From Gnetum montanum (Eukaryota; Streptophyta; Gnetopsida; Gnetales; Gnetaceae), in the NCBI GenBank assembly GCA_015680685.1, contig MNCI01000003.1, positions 799,748 to 863,747 of the forward strand: 64,000 nucleotides of DNA. Reading direction: 5' to 3'. Positions within the stretch are counted from its first letter, which is position 1. Each line of letters opens with the position of its first letter. Below, piece by piece: positions 33,083 to 45,399 of this stretch. Under the pieces are notes generated by a model. The model ran no database searches, was not told where the DNA came from, and was given only the letters and a program-made list of their open reading frames with translations. The translations under genes and the position numbers were made by a program.

Positions 33083-35520
33083 ATGTCTTCTTCTTCGCGT
33101 AAGAGAACTTCACCACCTAGGACTAACACAAGAGGAAATCAGCTGCATAATACATGTAACCAAGATCCACCAGTTCCTCAATAGTTTCATGTGGTATATA
33201 CTCATTCCGATGAGTATGTACCTAGTTTTACCTTTATTCTCCACCAAGATGAACAACTACATTGGAGAGACTTGGAGGGTAACATAGTATTGCCTCTAGA
33301 TCGATCAGTCCCCAACATGCTCCTTCATGCTCTCACACTAATAGGCGTGCCACTTTTATATGTGGAATACATTGCATGTGATCATGACATAAGGGACTAT
33401 CATCTCATAGAAGCACAATGTCAAAGGGACTTGTGACAGGAGAGATACCATACATCCTTGAAGGGTAAATGGTCCCATAATGCTCCACACATCTTGAGCG
33501 AAATTGAGGATGGTGAACCTGCTTCAATAGGCTCCCCAAAAAATGATGTTCCTCCACCTAACTATGGTTAGGAGGTGATGTACCAAAACCTCCACTCCAC
33601 TATTCACAACCCTGGTTTTGATACCCACGAACATGAAGTGTTCAATGAGGGAACATAAAAAAACAATAAGGGTAGACGTTCTGATCATGATCATGATCGG
33701 GATCGAGAAAACCGAAGAGAATGTAGAAAAAATCATCATGATAATGGTTCTCCTTCTTCTTCACCTTCATCATCACCTTCACCCTATCCTTCAGTGTTTG
33801 GATGTAGTCATAAGGAAACCAATCATGAGGGTAAAGGAAAACAGAGTGAAAAACATTGACGAGATAGTAGAGAATGAGGACGAGGGCACTATAAGGAATC
33901 AAGGAATAGAAGAAGGGAGAGTAGGGAACCTCGTAGACACCATAGACACTATGAAAAAAATGATCATGAAGAATCCCTACTCGCAACTAGAAGCATGCTA
34001 GATATAACAGAGGCTGTAAGAGTTTCAACAAGGCACCAAAAGGATAGTAGGATCAAGAGTTTAGACATGAACAACATCCCACAATTTGAATGTGGATACA
34101 ACGCTAATCCTCAAAATCATTTACAAGCATTCCATAATGGATGTGCCTTGCAAAACATAGAGAACGAATGGCAAAAACTAAAGTTGTTCTGAAGGACACT
34201 AGTGAAAGAAGCTAAATGCTGGTATCGGTCCTTAGAACTAGAATCCATTCAGAGATGGAGTACAATGTTAGAACTACTCAATGATAAGTACCAAACATAC
34301 TCCCAAGTGTCTAACTTGCAAAAGAAAATCCAAGGATGGAAGCAAGTAAATAATGAACCCTGGGATGATGCCACGGGCCTCTATTACACACTGTTACATT
34401 GTTACCTTGGCCATGGTTATTCGCAGCGGGATCAGCTACGCCATCTCGTGGATGGACTTAGGCATGCAATAAGAAGAATGTTTGGAACATATGCCCAAGG
34501 GAGATTATTAGAGCTTAGGTCTCATCAAATTCATAGATTACTAGAGCAAGTAGCCAAGGAAGAAGGTGAGCTACGAAAGAGAGAAAGTGCGGAAGAATAC
34601 AATAGAGATCCTTCCCTCTGGAAAGGGGAGTGAGATTTTGTAAGGAGGAAGAAGAGTCATCACTTGAAGAGATGGTGAATAGGAAAAATTTGCTGCTCCA
34701 AAAGTTAACAACAGAAGTATTGGCAAAGGTAGACCAAATGTGGGACTCCTTGGATAGTAGGTTTGAAACTGTTCTTAAAATTGTAGAGGATTCTAGGGAG
34801 CGAGGTAGTGACCGTGAGAAAAAGAAAAAGAGAGAAGTGGACAATGCATGTAACAAGGGTAAGGGAAAAATGGGCATCATAGAAGAGGTTTTGGATTCAG
34901 ACATAGATAATGACAATGGATGTGAGATATGCCAATATGACCATCCTAATGGATGTTGCCCAGTGATCTCATATCTACAAGAGTTTGAGGTGTATGCACT
35001 CAACCCACGACTTAACAAATGGCAAGCACCCTGACGGTTACCTTATCCCCAAGGTAACCTAAGGCAGTTGCACCAATTTTCAACATATTGTCCAAGTGGA
35101 ACTCCACCACAACCCGTTGAGCAATATCAATAGTGGCAATACCCACAGTCATGGGGGATGCCACCTCCAAGGCAACAATACCCCTATAGGCAATCAGACC
35201 AATATGGCTACTACGTGCAGCATCCAATCTCTCCACGTGACTCTGTTGGTCACGTTACACCACAACATCACTACCAAGCTCATGAGTATTATAGAAATCC
35301 TTATCCTAGGGGAGATAACCCAAAAACATACCATCCTTCAAATGCATCTACAACTCTCATGCCAATAGCTCCATTACCAACCACTTCAGTAATGCAAGGG
35401 GAACTCCTTACTCAACTGCAGCAACATAATGCCATGAGGGCTATGAATCTTCAACCTGATGTTGATTCTAAAAACCATATCAAGAAAATACCTTTCTTCA
35501 AAATCAACAATCCAACCTAG
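33083..35520 (+). pseudogene. gag: Element A gag
   Basis: The start at ATG 33083 (MSSSRKRTS) is chosen because the minus-strand copy in element F begins alike. The conserved first domain reads VVYTHSDEYVPSFTFIL (about 33188) and HWRDLEG. A His/Arg/Asp- and Ser/Pro-rich part (33680-33800) follows. The capsid-like core, open at 33995-34192 and 34202-34633, includes LKLF, KEAKCWYRSLELESI, DATGLYYTLLHCYLGHGY and LLEQVAKEEGELRKRE. A Cys/His cluster (CEICQYDHPNGCC, about 34924-34960) may be a zinc knuckle. The end is Gln/Tyr/Pro-rich. A few stops interrupt it, one at 34190. It is different from the Tat gags. Confidence 0.8.
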
Positions 35521-36116
35521 CCCTCAAAACCACAAGTGGTTAAACCTCTGAACACCTCCCCATCAAATAATGCTTTAGAGCTCCCTGCAAACCAAACACC
35601 GAGCTCAACGCATGCAGTTATGTTAACACATGTTGTTACTGACTAGATTAAGGTTGGCCACCTTCCCAAGAAATTATTTGATCCTGGAAGCCCTCTAATA
35701 TATCTCCAAATCACTTGAAATGAGCCATGCAAAGCTCTTTTGGACTCAGGTTCTAGAGTCAACTTAATATCACAAGAGATGTACAAAGCCTGGAACCTTC
35801 CTCCATTAAGGAAGAGCAATATTTGCTTAGAGCTGGTCAACTAGTCTATCACTATTCCCTTAGGAATGGTGGAGGACATTATTACCATTGTGTGTGGGTG
35901 GTCGTACCTAGTTGATTTCCTAGTGATACAACTAAATAGCAATAAAGGGGACTTCCCAATAATACTGGGAAGGACATGGCTAAGTACTATAGGTGCATGC
36001 CTAGGAATCTACAATTTTTCCCTGGAAATATCTAAGGAGAAAAATTTTGGGAAGATCGAGGAGAAGAAGGTTCCATGCATCACATATAGTGATACAGGGT
36101 GCGATTGTGTGTAGAA
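35521..36116 (+). pseudogene. Element A retropepsin
   Basis: It shows an aspartic protease site, ALLDSGSRVNLIS (about 35733), in classic Asp-Ser-Gly form, then IPLGMVEDI, FLVIQLN and FPIILGRTWLSTIGA (about 35955-35998). It is open from 35866 to a TAG at 36112. Earlier stops at 35644 and 35715 show decay. No RT follows, so gag and protease are the whole coding content of this element. Confidence 0.82.
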
Positions 36117-38469
36117 ATCATGGGTTGTGCAAAGTTCAGCATTACCTGCATGCAACCAGTGTGCAAAAGATCTTAACCTACAAAAGTGCCTGTATGTAGC
36201 AGCCACACGATAAGAAGACGCCCAGTGCCTAATAGCTGATCAAGAGAGAAACTCACTAATGTGCATGGAATTAACTAAGGGAATAACTTATGCATACATC
36301 AAAAGCATAGATGCACTAGAGTAAGTTCGTTGCCAATTTTCAATCCTTAACCTGGAAAACATCCACTAGTTGAAGTTGAAAATTCCTAAAAAAGTCAGAC
36401 AAGAGCCTTAATAAGAGATTGATAGTCAATGTGCAATAGACCAAACCTTTCCATGAATTTAGAATGGTCAATGCACATAATACCTTTGAGAAGGGATGAC
36501 CCTGCTCACTATTTGGGATCTCCCCCTTCCAACTCAGTCATGGGGGATATGGCCACCTTTGCTAACCAATTGAGGCCCTCAGTTCCTTTTTAATTTTTTG
36601 TTTTACATATTTTTTTTTTCAATTTTTTTTAACTTTTCTTATTTTTATTTTGCAACATCGTTTATACTTTTTCATTTCTTTGTGTGATTATTTTTTTTGC
36701 TTGTTTTTATTTTTTTCTTGTTTTTTTTTGTTTTTGTTTGTTTTGTTAGGTTCATCACCTAATAAGTGCTCCTGATGGTGGTATGAACTATATTCTATTG
36801 ATTTCTAATGTTTGGTTTTTACCTTTGAGTTATAATGTTGATACTAAAGTATGGTTCTTTTGATATAACAGGCAATGAGTCCACATCATCCATGCATTCA
36901 TTAATTTCTAGGTCTCTCTTGGATTGGAATTGTACGGTCCCTTTCTTAATAATAAAACTATTAACAAATTGATGACTGGGTATTTCTCAAACTGAGGAAG
37001 GACTCAAGGACTGAAAAGGGTGTGAATTCAAAGGGATTTGATGCATTCATGCTGGCCATTCTCTTGGGTGCTTGGATGTTTTCTTCTTGAGTTTTCCTTA
37101 CCATTATGACATTACTCCATTATCAGGAAGCTAAGCTAATAAAAATAAGGCTTTGCATGATGTGGTTCTCATGCAAAAAAAAAAATCAAAAAAGAAAAAA
37201 AAACAACACATAGTGAGAATTCAAAGCACACGCCTTAGACAAAATAATCATCTGGGTTACAAGCACTGGTTATGGAACTAAATAAACATGTTCCCTCTAA
37301 CTAAGACCCTTTCTTGCTTCCTACTTTTCCCTTTCTCATTTCCTCGAAATGGTGGTGACTCTTTGGTGGAAGCATTCTTGTTATTTCAAGTGGATGGATT
37401 GGCCAAGTGTATTAATGAGAAGCCACTAGATGTGAATTGTTTGAGGCTATATTTGGAATGAGATATACTTAGTCACATTAACTATAAATACACAAGGGAC
37501 TGTATACCACCTTGCTCTTGGGACTCCATTCCATTCCCTTCTTCCCATCATTCTTTCTTCATATTTCACCTCATTTTCAGTTGTATCAGTAGTATATATT
37601 TTGGGTGATGCATTATTTTCTCTTTTGGGAATTCTTGTGGTTAAGTCTTTAACTCTTGCTCCCAAATGACATTTCCAAATCCTACAGACTCTTTGAATGT
37701 GGGTTGTTAGGGCATAAAGGGCATGAGCCTACTTTGGGGAGGACCCACTAGCATTTCTATTTGGTGCATTAGTTAACTTTTTTCCCTTAAACATTTTTGC
37801 AATCAACATTTTTTTTGTTCATTTCCACCCCTAACATCCATTTTATCGACATTGTCATTGTTTCTTTTTCTCCATCATTCTTATTCCTTATCTTTTTCCA
37901 TTCTATCGCTACCGAAGGATCACTCTTAGTCATGGTGCCCTTGGTCCAATTTTTTTAATTTTTTCTAAACCCTACACCTTGGGTAGTCACCAGTGTTATA
38001 TATCTAGAATCCATATCAGCCATATCAAAACTCAACTAATGGACCTTACACTGAGGCAAGGTATCAACTATATCGTGATTTACTTATCCTTGCTCATATG
38101 TGATTATGTTGTGTGTGAAAATGGCAATCATATAGTAATGGAATGGACCTAGAGGAAACACTTAGGATGGACTCATGCTGGAATGGTTGTGCAAGGAACA
38201 AGATTGATGGTGCGCTCATGGATGGATAATGGAAGGTGCAATCTTGGCATCGGCAGCAACACGTCTTCTTCTTTTCTCTCTCTCTCTCTTCTCTCTCAGT
38301 TGCCAAATAAGGCTGGATGTCAAATGTATATAGTGTTCACTCTTGTGGTCATGAAAATTTGCAATGTTGATCCATTCAGATGTCACCCCATTCACCATTA
38401 GTGTCATTCAAGTCAATAATCTCATACCTTTCCAATATTTTGTAAGAAACTCGAGGATGAGTTTTCATT
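36117..38469 (+). other. Element A region after protease, no RT or integrase
   Basis: 36117-36480 may hold a short decayed protein tail. 36580-36760 is a T-rich low-complexity stretch. The rest to the purine tract shows no recognisable domain in any frame. A CT microsatellite lies at about 38268-38298. In an autonomous gypsy element this place would carry more than 3 kb of pol. Confidence 0.7.
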
Positions 38470-38483
38470 CAGTCATGGGGGTA
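38470..38483 (+). promoter_or_regulatory. Element A polypurine tract region
   Basis: CAGTCATGGGGGTA ends where the 3' LTR begins. The 12-mer CAGTCATGGGGG also occurs at 35146-35157 and 36535-36546 within the element. Confidence 0.6.
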
Positions 38484-39261
38484 TGATGAGCCACAATGTC
38501 ACGTACACAATATCATGTCCTACCTCATCTTCTATAAATAAGAGGTGGCACCCTTTGTTCTTGGGGGAGTAAGACTTAGACCCTTAGCCAGATTCTTGTA
38601 GTTTAGTCATTCCAGAGTTAGAATAATTTCTGTGTGCCCATATTAGGAGTCATAGAGTGAATGGATCTTTATTCAAGCAATTTATACCTAAGTACACATT
38701 TGTGTACGACAATAAAGATGAATTTCATGATAAACCTTGTAACATACAAATTAAGGTAATTAGTAATTAATTATTATTAAATGTTTTATGCTTTCCTAGT
38801 TAATTAATTTCTCTCTCAACCTTTGACCATCTTAGTTAAGTACACTTAGTATGACTGCTTCGAGCATGCGTGTAGCACTTGGTAACCCAGTAACGATTAG
38901 CGTTTGGTAATCCCAATAGTGTTGCACTAGTTTAGGATGTGTACGAAAAGTGGGAACAGATACTGGTGTTAGGAACATTTAGAAACTAGTTAATGAATAG
39001 TTAATGTAAGTTAGCCACTTGGTTCTCTCTCCCTCTCTTTATTAGCAGAAGACATAAAAAAGGTAAAATCTATAAAAATCATATACCTCAAGCTTAACCA
39101 TACAACCGTGACAATACAAGTAATTTTGGGAAGACAACGATTGATTAACCCTGAGTGTTCCATTAAGGCATGTAAGTACTTAGTCCTTGGAGTTCAACCA
39201 GATCGTGTGTGAAACGCTCATATTCGTATGGTTGAGTGTAGGGGTACCTCACCACTCATCA
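38484..39261 (+). repeat. Element A 3' LTR
   Basis: 778 bp, TGATGAG to CTCATCA, uninterrupted, with a TATAAAT box at about 38532. It is the reference for reading the split 5' LTR. Confidence 0.93.
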
Positions 39262-39266
39262 ATATT
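39262..39266 (+). other. Target site duplication of element A, right copy
   Basis: ATATT, identical to 3538-3542. Confidence 0.9.
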
Positions 39267-40960
39267 TGACCATATTTGATCTTGCTTGACCACATTCTAC
39301 ATCATTTAATAGCATTTGGACATCATTTTGCATTATTTTGAGCTAATTTGACTTGTGTTTAACCTTATTTTACATCATTCTACATCATTTAGGCCTCATT
39401 CTATCCTATCTTGCATTTTTTAGCCTTGTCTCTTTTTTGTTTTGATCTTATTTGTTCTTATTTTGATTAATTATTATAATATTTTACATCATTTAATGAT
39501 TTTATCATGTAGATGCCCATTGATGTGCTTATGTTGACATGTAGGGTTAAGCTATGAAGATGAGGAAGTAATTTGAATAGCCTTTAAGTCCAAGTAGACC
39601 CTTATGGTAATGTTGTTCAACTAAGTTGCAATTAAGAGCTTGAAAGCCTTTAACCTTGTAGCCTTAACACCCTAGAATAGCATGACTATCCTTAACCTTG
39701 AAACCTAAAACATCATAAGAAATTTCTTGATTGAAAATGATGAAAAATATTATAATAATTAATGAAAATAAAAAAGTTCCTTGCTAAAACCTAGTTTTGA
39801 TGGAACATCACTAAAGCACTACAAGATAACACTAGGACTCTCACATGGTGTTAATTACATCTAGCTTTAATGTGTTTACTTTTAGTGTTGTTGGCCTTTG
39901 TTTACAAGTTAGGACATACAAATGACATTGAAAACTCTTGTGGCCTACAACAAGTGAGCTTGCATGATATCATATGTCCCTTTGGAACCTCAAAATACTA
40001 CAAACTTTGTCTGAATCTATAAAGCATGAAATAGACTACTCATATTCCACTAGTTGTAACATATAATGGCCTATGTCTACTTATAACCATATGTAGCCTA
40101 TTATAAACACATGTATTATTTGACTTGTTTTCTTATCCTCTTGGAGTTGTGGTTGTATGATGAAGCTTGAATTCATCACAAGGGTGCAAGTCATCATAGT
40201 AGTAAGTTACCACATGACCTTAATGCATAAGACTTGGTTAGCTTGTCTCACTATGCTAAGAGTTCTTACCTTACATCACTCTCATTATTCTTCTTGAGCC
40301 ATATATCCATAGCAAAACTATAGTCTTTCTTACCCTAATAACAACAAAGACCTATGTTTGACATGCATACATCATGGCCAAGTGACATCTCCTTTAACAT
40401 GCTTTGATACCAAGTTCGTTGGATGTCACACATATCATTTAATGAGAAAACAAAACCAATTTTGGCCTTAGTAATGAAATCCAATGAAGGTTTCATCTCC
40501 CAAAAAAATGAGAAAGCAAATCACCAAGAAATCTAAGAGGCTAATGATGAGTACAGTAAAATCAACAACTTCAAATAAACAAAGGGAGGAGCATGATGGC
40601 CAAAGAAGTCGAATAGAAGAGTGTTGGTTCCTCTAATACATTATCGAGTAACCAGTAGTTTGAACATAACACATGAAGGCCTCTTCATTCAGCAAGCATG
40701 TCATAGCCATACTATGACCATGATGTTAACATTTGAAATTTCTTGTTAGCCTATGTGACTATTATTTGATAACTAATATAAGCGTTTATCTCCTCTCAAA
40801 CTTGTAACACTCCATCATGATCTTGTTTCATCAACATGAGCACTTCTTGGCATGATTCGATAACTACATAATTAAGCATGGAGAGAGAGCACTGGTGATG
40901 AACCTATGGCAGTGTTTTGCATCTTTGTTAATGTCTCTTAGGTCAATCCTAAAAAAATCA
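39267..40960 (+). other. Tat-1 right part: AT-rich spacer and 3' untranslated region, pol missing
   Basis: 39267-39520 has the TTTGACC and ACATCATTT words that continue from 3300-3537; its reverse complement recurs at 55700-56160 upstream of the E2 pol. From about 40110 the sequence matches the post-integrase regions of D (21490) and E2 (reverse, 49300-49800). The RT, RNase H and integrase that should lie between are absent, so pol was deleted around 39520-40100. Confidence 0.6.
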
Positions 40961-40975
40961 ATAAAGAGGGGCTAG
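40961..40975 (+). promoter_or_regulatory. Tat-1 polypurine tract
   Basis: ATAAAGAGGGGCTAG lies directly before the LTR start. It marks the LTR at 40976 as the 3' LTR of the DNA to its left. Confidence 0.8.
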
Positions 40976-41986
40976 TGAAACACCCCAAAGAAAATTCATG
41001 TTGTAGTTTATAAGCCCATAGCCAAAACCTCTTATTGTAATTTGGTGAAAATATAAAGATAGATATAATTACCTTGTTTTTCCTAAAAAATGCATAATTA
41101 TGGCTTTGTGTTGATGAAATGTAAGGTATTTTTAATGTAAAAATTAAGGTGTGAAGCCCACATACTATAGATCTCATGTATTCTAGGTTGTGGAGTTTAA
41201 AAATTCTTCACAAGCTATAAAATTTGATAGTTTCATCTCACCCACTGAGCATTGTAGTTTGACACATTGGGTAGCCTATGGAAATAGCATATTGGATTTG
41301 GGATTTAATCCCACATGCCAAGAATCCTAGTCCCACACACTATGCATCATGTGGGGTAGGAAATTATTTAACATTTCTCACATGCTATAAAGAAGTGTTT
41401 TGAACATAGTAGAATTTGTCAAAAATTTGGCAACAATCATGGAAAAATTAACAAGAAAAAAATCCAGACCTCCACAGCCTATTTAAACCAAAATGGGCTT
41501 CATTGTAAGGAATTTTTGGATCATCATACAATTCATTGAACTTGAGATTTTTGGTAGTAAAGAAATGTAAGAGTCCAAAGCCCTCTTCAAGAGTAGATCA
41601 CCAAAGACACCAAGAACTAGTTGCAGATAAAAGAAAGTGAACCAAGCACATTTGGGAGGACTATAGAACACATAATGCCTACCTTTTATTGTATCCTCTA
41701 AACCTGTATTTTTTCCACAAATTAATACAATTTTTTTAGTGTTTTGGTACAACTTTTTTTTTATTTCCTCCAACTGCATTTCAATGTTGGCTCTATCATT
41801 TACACATTTAATTGCTCATTTTCATTATTTTACAACATTTGGTAAAAGATCCTTCAATTCCTTAAGAAATTAATAAGTCCATTTAGGGCACTCAGAGATC
41901 CTTTATTGAGGATTATGGATTTATGAGCTAAATTTTTTTATGCTAAAGGTTTTGGCTTTTTAGCACTAAATTTTTCAATTGTTATA
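40976..41986 (+). repeat. LTR shared by Tat-1 (as 3' LTR) and element C (as 5' LTR)
   Basis: It runs from TGAAACACC to GTTATA, 1011 bp, shorter than the B and D LTRs. It has a purine tract before it and a primer site after it, so it serves both neighbours. It contains the words CACTATGCATCATGTGG and CACATGCTAT found in the spacers. The minus-strand LTR at 48122-49280 is of the same subfamily. Confidence 0.8.
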
Positions 41987-41992
41987 GTTTTT

Positions 41993-42009
41993 TGGTGCTA
42001 GAAGGAGGA
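41993..42009 (+). promoter_or_regulatory. Element C primer-binding position
   Basis: TGGTGCTAGAAGGAGGA lies six bases after the LTR, the same as in element D. Confidence 0.75.
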
Positions 42010-42911
42010 TCTTTTCCTAACTTCTTTGCTAAAACATGCTAAATTTTTTTTATGTTATTGTTGGCCTTAGCTTGTGAATCGATCTTGTGTAACAAAAATT
42101 TGTCTTAGGTTTTCCCAAAAACCAACAGGTGGCCTATGACCAATCTTTCTTTATTTAATTTTTAAAATTTTTTTGGGTTTTTTCCAAAATCCAGTGTCTG
42201 GCCTACAATCTATTTTGTTTACATCTATTTTTACTTTAAATTTTGCAACCATACTATGTAGTGTTGCTTCCATTCCCTACACTTTACAATGTAAATTAAT
42301 TAATTTTCTCCACTGTAATGCATAGCATTTCCATAGCCACTTCCATTACCTTTGTCATTGTAGTACACATCATTATCCCCATTTCTATTATTTTCACTTC
42401 ATAGTTTCTTAGTAATTCTCCTTTCATATGTTGGAAAAAACTTGAAACAAGAACTTTGAAAAAATTATTATGTTGCAGTTACAACATAGTTATGGTTGTG
42501 CAATCTCAAACCTTGAGACTTTCACATGTTGGATAGTCTTAGATGCTAAGATTTCCATACGCTCAGTAGTCTCACAAGCTAATACTTCTACACATTGGAT
42601 AGTCTCGCACGAGGAGACATCCACACACTAGGCACTCTCACATGTTAAGACTTCCACACACTAGGCACTCTCAGATGCTAAGACTCCCACATGCTAGGTA
42701 GTCTCACATGTTAAAGCTTCACACATAGAAGCTCCATATGTTGTGGGCCTTACATGCTATAAACTTGAAGCTTCATTAAACATTAAAAAATTTAAAATCC
42801 TTTATGACTTTAACCAATTCATTGATTTTCTACATTTTATGCCTTTACATTCACAATTCTACCTCACAACATCACACACATGGCCTCATACTAGGAGGTT
42901 TTCTACATCTA
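42010..42911 (+). repeat. Element C leader with CACTAGGCACTCTCACATG repeats
   Basis: This is untranslated leader. At 42520-42740 a loose repeat of about 30 bp occurs (CTCACATGTTAAGACTTCCAC and CACTAGGCACTCTCA), eight or so units. It is related in wording to the spacer repeats of the same element. Confidence 0.6.
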
Positions 42912-44935
42912 TGATCCTAAGGATCTAGCTACAGTTGAGTGTAAATAGTCTCTTATATGGATGGGGCTAGGACCATATTACATGAACATAAATGAGGAAG
43001 GTTACAACTTTATTTATGTGAAACTTCAAGCTGGCTTGCTTATGCCTTGCAGAGAGTCAAAATTAAAATTTCAATTTGAGATAATTTACAAGAATGGGAA
43101 GGACTATATTCCCTTATCTTATAACTAAATCAAACTAAATGATTTCCATACCCTTATGTTGGCATAACTAGTAGAACTAGAGGAGGTAAGTAAGGATATT
43201 ATCTCAGATAAAAACCAAGAGAAATAGTATGAGTTTGAGATGGAGTATGAACCAGATACCTTCATAAGGGATCTCTTACAAAGATTAGCTCTATAGGCAA
43301 CCATCCCTAACTTCATACCTCCTGTATCCTCTATGGATCATATTGCCCAATCTACCCCCTTATATCTTATCATGTTTGAACTAACATTAGTTATTGTAGC
43401 ATACCAATCTCAGCTAGTGTTCCACTTCACCTCCTTATTTTCATCAATGCCTTTTACAAATCAACCTCATTTAGTATGACCATCACTGGTGATATCTACC
43501 ATACTACCTCCTTTCATCATCCCCTTGTGTGACCCTAGGATTCACAAGCCTCTCATACTCCCTTTGTTCCCTTCATCCCTCATGTACCAACTCAAACATC
43601 CTTCTTCTTATTCGACCCACCTTTGAAGGTGATCATGCAACCACTTCAATCTATACTGATGGCCATCACATAGCTCCAAGCTATTCTACCCCCTCCATAG
43701 CCATTAATGCAAAATATTGTGGCCTACAGGGATATCCCAAGGCTTAGATCAATCCTTCCAAATGATCCAAGACATTACTAAAGAGCTACGAATGCTTAAA
43801 GCTAGCACAACACAAATGGTGAAGGTTATGGACTTCTACCAAGATAATCCCATTAGCCCTACCATTTTTCAACTCACATTATTCATTAGTATGCCTATTC
43901 CAAGCTTCACCAAATACAATGATGAAGGAGATCCTAATGCATGCCTTGTCACCTTTTGTTTTGAGTGCCTTCTATTATAAGCTTGGTCACATATAATACT
44001 GTGAATTTTTCCTATGTTCCTTAAGAGAAAGGCTCTAGATTAGTATAGAATATTTTTTAGAAGTTTCATCTCTTCACTTGAGGATTTAATAAATCAATTT
44101 ATCACCCATATCATATACAACATGAAGCTAGATACAACATTAGACCAACTTATGAAGGTAAAGTAGGGGTCACTTGAACTAGTCCAAAGGTTCATTTAGA
44201 GATGGAATTCAACACTCAATGAGATTCTAGATCCTATTTATGAAACCTAGCTATCTTCAAGGGAGTAGTAAATGAATTTATCAAGTCCAAGCTCTACTTC
44301 TTAGAGCCTTGGTCACTAAGCCAAGATTTTTTACAAAATTAAAACATTAAAGATGTAGTTGAGGCTAGTAATAATCTAGTCTACATGGCCTATAAAAATC
44401 AACATGCAAGGAGAGATTTTGAGAGAACTAAGTAAGAAAAAACAACTATGGTTTTAGTATCCAAGGATACAAAACAAGTAGAAAGGCAGGGATCACCATC
44501 ACACAATACATATTTTAACACATCACAACCATCCACTTCCTACACTCCAAATCAACCAAGAGCAAAATTTTGGTAGAAGGATAGGACTAAGTATGCTAGG
44601 TTACTAATGAAGCCCTCTAAGCTTTTATAATAGTTGCTTAAAGGCAATCATATACAACATAAGTAATTATCTAAGGAAGCTTGTAAGAGGTATGATCATC
44701 TTTGTCACATAGCTAGAGATCCAACGATAGTGACCAAAGACAATCTAAAACTAGCAAAGTATTTTAGACTAGATAGGTTTTGCCATTATCATCAAATGGA
44801 CAATCATGACATTGATTTTTATCTAGCATTGAAAGATGACATCTAGAAGATGATTGACCATACAAAGCTAGTATTGAATGAGACTAACTTACCAAACACC
44901 AATAACAACTTTTAAACCATAGCCTCATTCATAGA
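42912..44935 (+). pseudogene. gag: Element C gag (decayed)
   Basis: The N-terminal domain EEGYNFIYVKLQAGL (about 43000) and YKNGKDYIPLSYN align with B and D. The capsid core begins at PSFTKYNDEGDPNACLVTF (about 43900-43965) and continues with stops (KALD, LEDLINQFITH). FIKSKLYFLEPWSLSQDF is near 44277. The knuckle near 44780-44830 reads CHYHQMDNHDID and has lost the second Cys. The most open stretch is 43717-43980. It is non-functional. Confidence 0.82.
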
Positions 44936-45399
44936 AATCAAATGGTTTGATCCTCCTAGATAATTGTTTGTAATGAGAGTACCATTGGCTAGCCCTTAGC
45001 CTTAAAATTTAAAGCCTAAATATCCCTTCATCATTAGGTTACCATCACCTCTAGCCCCTTAGAAGCCTTTTGTTATATGTGTCCCACCTTCAGTATCATC
45101 AATGTCACAATCTAAAAAAAATGTTACCAACCCTCCTAAGGCTAGGTAAACATTTGTTATTAGGATCTCTCATCCTTTAGCAAGCAAACCCATAACAACT
45201 CATGATCAAATCTTACCTATAGTGGCAATCAACTCAATGATTAACAAGAGATCACTATAGCAAAGGTGATGAAAAAAACCTATGCTAAGCCAATAAATAA
45301 GCCCACTAAAATTTGCCAACAATAAAAGGCTTGAAAAAAAGTTGACCCATAAAAGCCTATACCAAGATTATCTACATCCATGGACAAGGGATCCAAGGA

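Larger units (their letters stand above)
3543..39261 (+). mobile_element. Element A: gag-protease LTR retrotransposon, interrupted by elements B and D
   Basis: Its LTRs begin TGATGAG and end CTCATCA, a 7-bp terminal inverted repeat, and the whole is flanked by an ATATT duplication. The 5' LTR is split by element B into 3543-3765 and 32356-32938. The 3' LTR is 38484-39261. The internal region (32939-38483, about 5.5 kb) has a primer site resembling the complement of plant tRNA-Asp, a gag, a retropepsin, and a purine tract before the 3' LTR. I find no RT, RNase H or integrase, so transposition would depend on enzymes from another element. It is inserted in the AT-rich spacer of Tat-1. Confidence 0.88.

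Noticed and set aside
33618-34001. Met- and Ile-rich 127-residue ORF and its minus-strand mirror at 33642-33986
   Set aside because: Both are other-frame readings of the His/Arg/Asp- and Ser/Pro-rich part of the element A gag.
34515-35018. Ser-rich minus-strand ORF of 167 residues
   Set aside because: It is antisense to the element A gag. Composition follows from the Lys/Glu-rich plus frame, and there is no promoter or splice evidence as in element B.
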